A stretch of 5,806 bases of DNA from Desulfobulbaceae bacterium (GTDB taxonomy: Bacteria; Desulfobacterota; Desulfobulbia; Desulfobulbales; Desulfocapsaceae), in contig JAHEMX010000154.1 in NCBI GenBank assembly GCA_024643445.1, positions 1 through 5,806 on the forward strand, in the 5' to 3' direction. Position 1 is the stretch's first letter. The number at the start of each line of letters is the position of its first letter. The notes beneath the pieces were generated by a model that worked only from the letters and a program-made list of their open reading frames with translations, had not been told where the DNA came from and ran no database searches. Below are positions 4,263 through 5,806 of the stretch, piece by piece. The translations under genes and the position numbers were made by a program.

Positions 4263-5806
4263 CCGGACAGAATCAACCGTCAACGTGACGGCCCCATAAT
4301 CCGACTCGACCAGACCGCCGAGAAGGTAAGGCTTTCGGCTGGCAAGCAGGTGCGCGTAGCGACGATAGGTCCCGGGAAAAAAGGTGGTCTCCACCAGGCC
4401 CGTTTCATCCTCAAAGGTCAAAAACTCCATCACGTCCCCGGTTTTCGTCGAAACCAGTTTGCCGGTCAGCAGCCAACCGGCAAACCGCACCGATCTGCCG
4501 ATGCAGGCAGGCAGATCGCAGGCCCTGGTTGTCGGTTCCACCTTTTTTCGCATCAGCGTTATCGGATGATGCCCACAGAGAAAACCAAGGGTCCGGTATT
4601 CCCGGCGCAACTGCTCCAGCCGGTCATGCGATTCAAGCACGGGTGGTGCAACCGGTGCATCGGCAAAAAGAGCCGGACTGCCCGGTTTTGTCCGACACTG
4701 TTTCCTGCTGGCGATTTCCCAGAACAGAGAAGCCCTGTTCCCGCAGGGATTCAGGCTGTCCAGTGCCCCACCATCGATCAACGAACGGACCTCGTTGTCG
4801 GCCGGATGTACACGCTGCAGAAAATCAGTAAAACCGGCGAACGTCTGTTCCGTGCGGCAGCTGATGATGCGCAGGGCGGTTTCCCGGCCAAGATCGCGTA
4901 TGGCCTGCAGTCCTACCCTGATCCGGGAGCTGCTCCCCTGCCAGTGGTACAGGCTGTGGTGAACATCCGGCGGATCGATGCTCAGTCCCATTCTCTTTGC
5001 TTCGGAGACATAGGAAAAGGTCGAATAGTACCCCCCCTGGTTCGATATGACGGCGGCCATGAACGCTGCCGGGAAATGGGTTTTCAGATAGGCGGACTGG
5101 AAGGAGACCCTTGCATATGAGGCTGAATGCGGTTTGCAGAACGAATAGCCGTCAAAACTCATCATCATGGACCAGATCCGCTCTATTTCATGCTTTGACA
5201 GTCTGCGTTCCCGGCAGCCCGCAGAGAAACGCTCCCGGTAATCCCGCAAGCGCACCTCCCGGTCCTTTTTCGAGAGCACCTTTCTCAGACCGTCCGCATC
5301 ACTGTGGGTAAAACCGGCGAGGGCGACCGCAACCCGGGAGACGTCCTCCTGGTAGACCATCAGGCCGAAGGTTTCATCAAGGACCCGTTCCAGCAGCGGA
5401 TGCAGCGGATCCCACGTGCCACCGTGCAGTCGGCGTACGTACTCCCGTACGAACTCGTTGGCGGCCGGCCGGATAATGGATGACTGGATGACCAGCTGCT
5501 CGAAATCGCCGCTGCCGGCCTTCTGCTGCAGCAGGCGCATGGCCGGACTCTCGATGTAAAAGCAGCCCATGGTGCGTCCCCGGCTGATTGCCGCCTGCGT
5601 CGGCCCGTCATCCTCGGGTTCCCACGGCTGTTCTGAAAAGGCTGCGCCGTTCGTGATGATATTGCTGATCGCGTCCCGGATAACGCCGAGGCTCCTGTTT
5701 CCGAGCAGGTCTATCTTGACCAGTCCGGCCTCCTCGGCCCCGTCTTTTTCCCATTGTATGATCGGCACCCCTTTTGCGGCCCGCTCCACCGGAACGTAGT
5801 TGCTCA
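4254..5806 (-). CDS. DNA polymerase III alpha subunit (DnaE-type, C-terminal half; probably an accessory paralogue)
   Basis: The frame is open to the right edge; the last 516 residues are present, and the N-terminal PHP and most of the palm domain are missing. Numbering is from the internal GTG codon at 5789, which is not the true start. GLVKIDLLGNRSL (22-34) aligns with the palm segment carrying the third catalytic aspartate of E. coli DnaE (here Asp27). The fingers and helix-hairpin-helix region follow: VYQEDVSRVAVALAGF (145-160), ADGLRKVLSKK (165-175), GYSFCKPHSASYA (214-226). GALDSL (341-346) and LGFLCGHHPI (401-410) follow, then an OB-fold nucleic-acid-binding domain (about 432-508, including EFLTFEDETG). 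The protein ends soon after the OB fold, without the tau-binding extension of E. coli DnaE. This, RPAA instead of RPGP (107-110) and a degenerate clamp motif suggest an error-prone/mutasome-type or other secondary DnaE rather than the main replicase. That subtype is an inference. The gene converges on the carboxypeptidase. Confidence 0.88.
   Translation of the reverse strand, partial: SNYVPVERAAKGVPIIQWEKDGAEEAGLVKIDLLGNRSLGVIRDAISNIITNGAAFSEQPWEPEDDGPTQAAISRGRTMGCFYIESPAMRLLQQKAGSGDFEQLVIQSSIIRPAANEFVREYVRRLHGGTWDPLHPLLERVLDETFGLMVYQEDVSRVAVALAGFTHSDADGLRKVLSKKDREVRLRDYRERFSAGCRERRLSKHEIERIWSMMMSFDGYSFCKPHSASYARVSFQSAYLKTHFPAAFMAAVISNQGGYYSTFSYVSEAKRMGLSIDPPDVHHSLYHWQGSSSRIRVGLQAIRDLGRETALRIISCRTEQTFAGFTDFLQRVHPADNEVRSLIDGGALDSLNPCGNRASLFWEIASRKQCRTKPGSPALFADAPVAPPVLESHDRLEQLRREYRTLGFLCGHHPITLMRKKVEPTTRACDLPACIGRSVRFAGWLLTGKLVSTKTGDVMEFLTFEDETGLVETTFFPGTYRRYAHLLASRKPYLLGGLVESDYGAVTLTVDSVRPL

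Noticed and set aside
4350..5120. A 256-codon open frame on the + strand inside the polymerase gene
   Set aside because: The minus strand has unbroken DnaE motifs through the whole span; the + strand product is low-complexity in character with no recognisable domain.

Overview
The window holds four separate protein-coding genes in alternating orientation (+, -, +, -), with no operon visible inside it. Base composition, codon style and protein character suggest a moderately GC-rich Gram-negative bacterium. The closest fit I can argue is a Desulfobacterota / former Deltaproteobacteria lineage. That rests on the type of DNA polymerase III alpha paralogue and on a palindromic intergenic repeat resembling ones I remember from sulfate-reducing relatives. 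It is an inference, not a demonstrated assignment.

Layout: positions 1-93 are a short leader that may contain the last codons of an upstream + strand gene. A YitT-family membrane protein (94-951, +) converges on an AMP-binding acyl-CoA synthetase (1031-2737, -). The synthetase is divergent from a secreted S11-type D-alanyl-D-alanine carboxypeptidase (3166-4203, +). That gene converges on the C-terminal half of a DNA polymerase III alpha-type polymerase (4254 to the right edge, -), whose N-terminal half lies outside the window.

The least ordinary stretch is the 428-base divergent intergenic region, 2738-3165. It contains (i) an imperfect palindrome of about 150 bases (2807-2956), which looks like a dispersed, non-coding, MITE- or REP-like repeat; (ii) directly after it, a 56-codon open frame (2972-3139) without an ATG, which reads like the C-terminal end of a protein and may be a gene remnant cut off near the palindrome; and (iii) a second set of nested inverted repeats (3044-3097) lying over that open frame.

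The four genes do not form a pathway. They cover a membrane protein of unknown transport role, fatty-acid activation, peptidoglycan trimming and DNA synthesis. I do not see a CRISPR array, tRNA, rRNA, complete insertion sequence or defence system. The best leads are the palindromic element with the adjoining remnant, and the divergent motifs in the polymerase (a degenerate clamp-binding site and an altered RPGP motif), which suggest an accessory rather than the main replicative DnaE.
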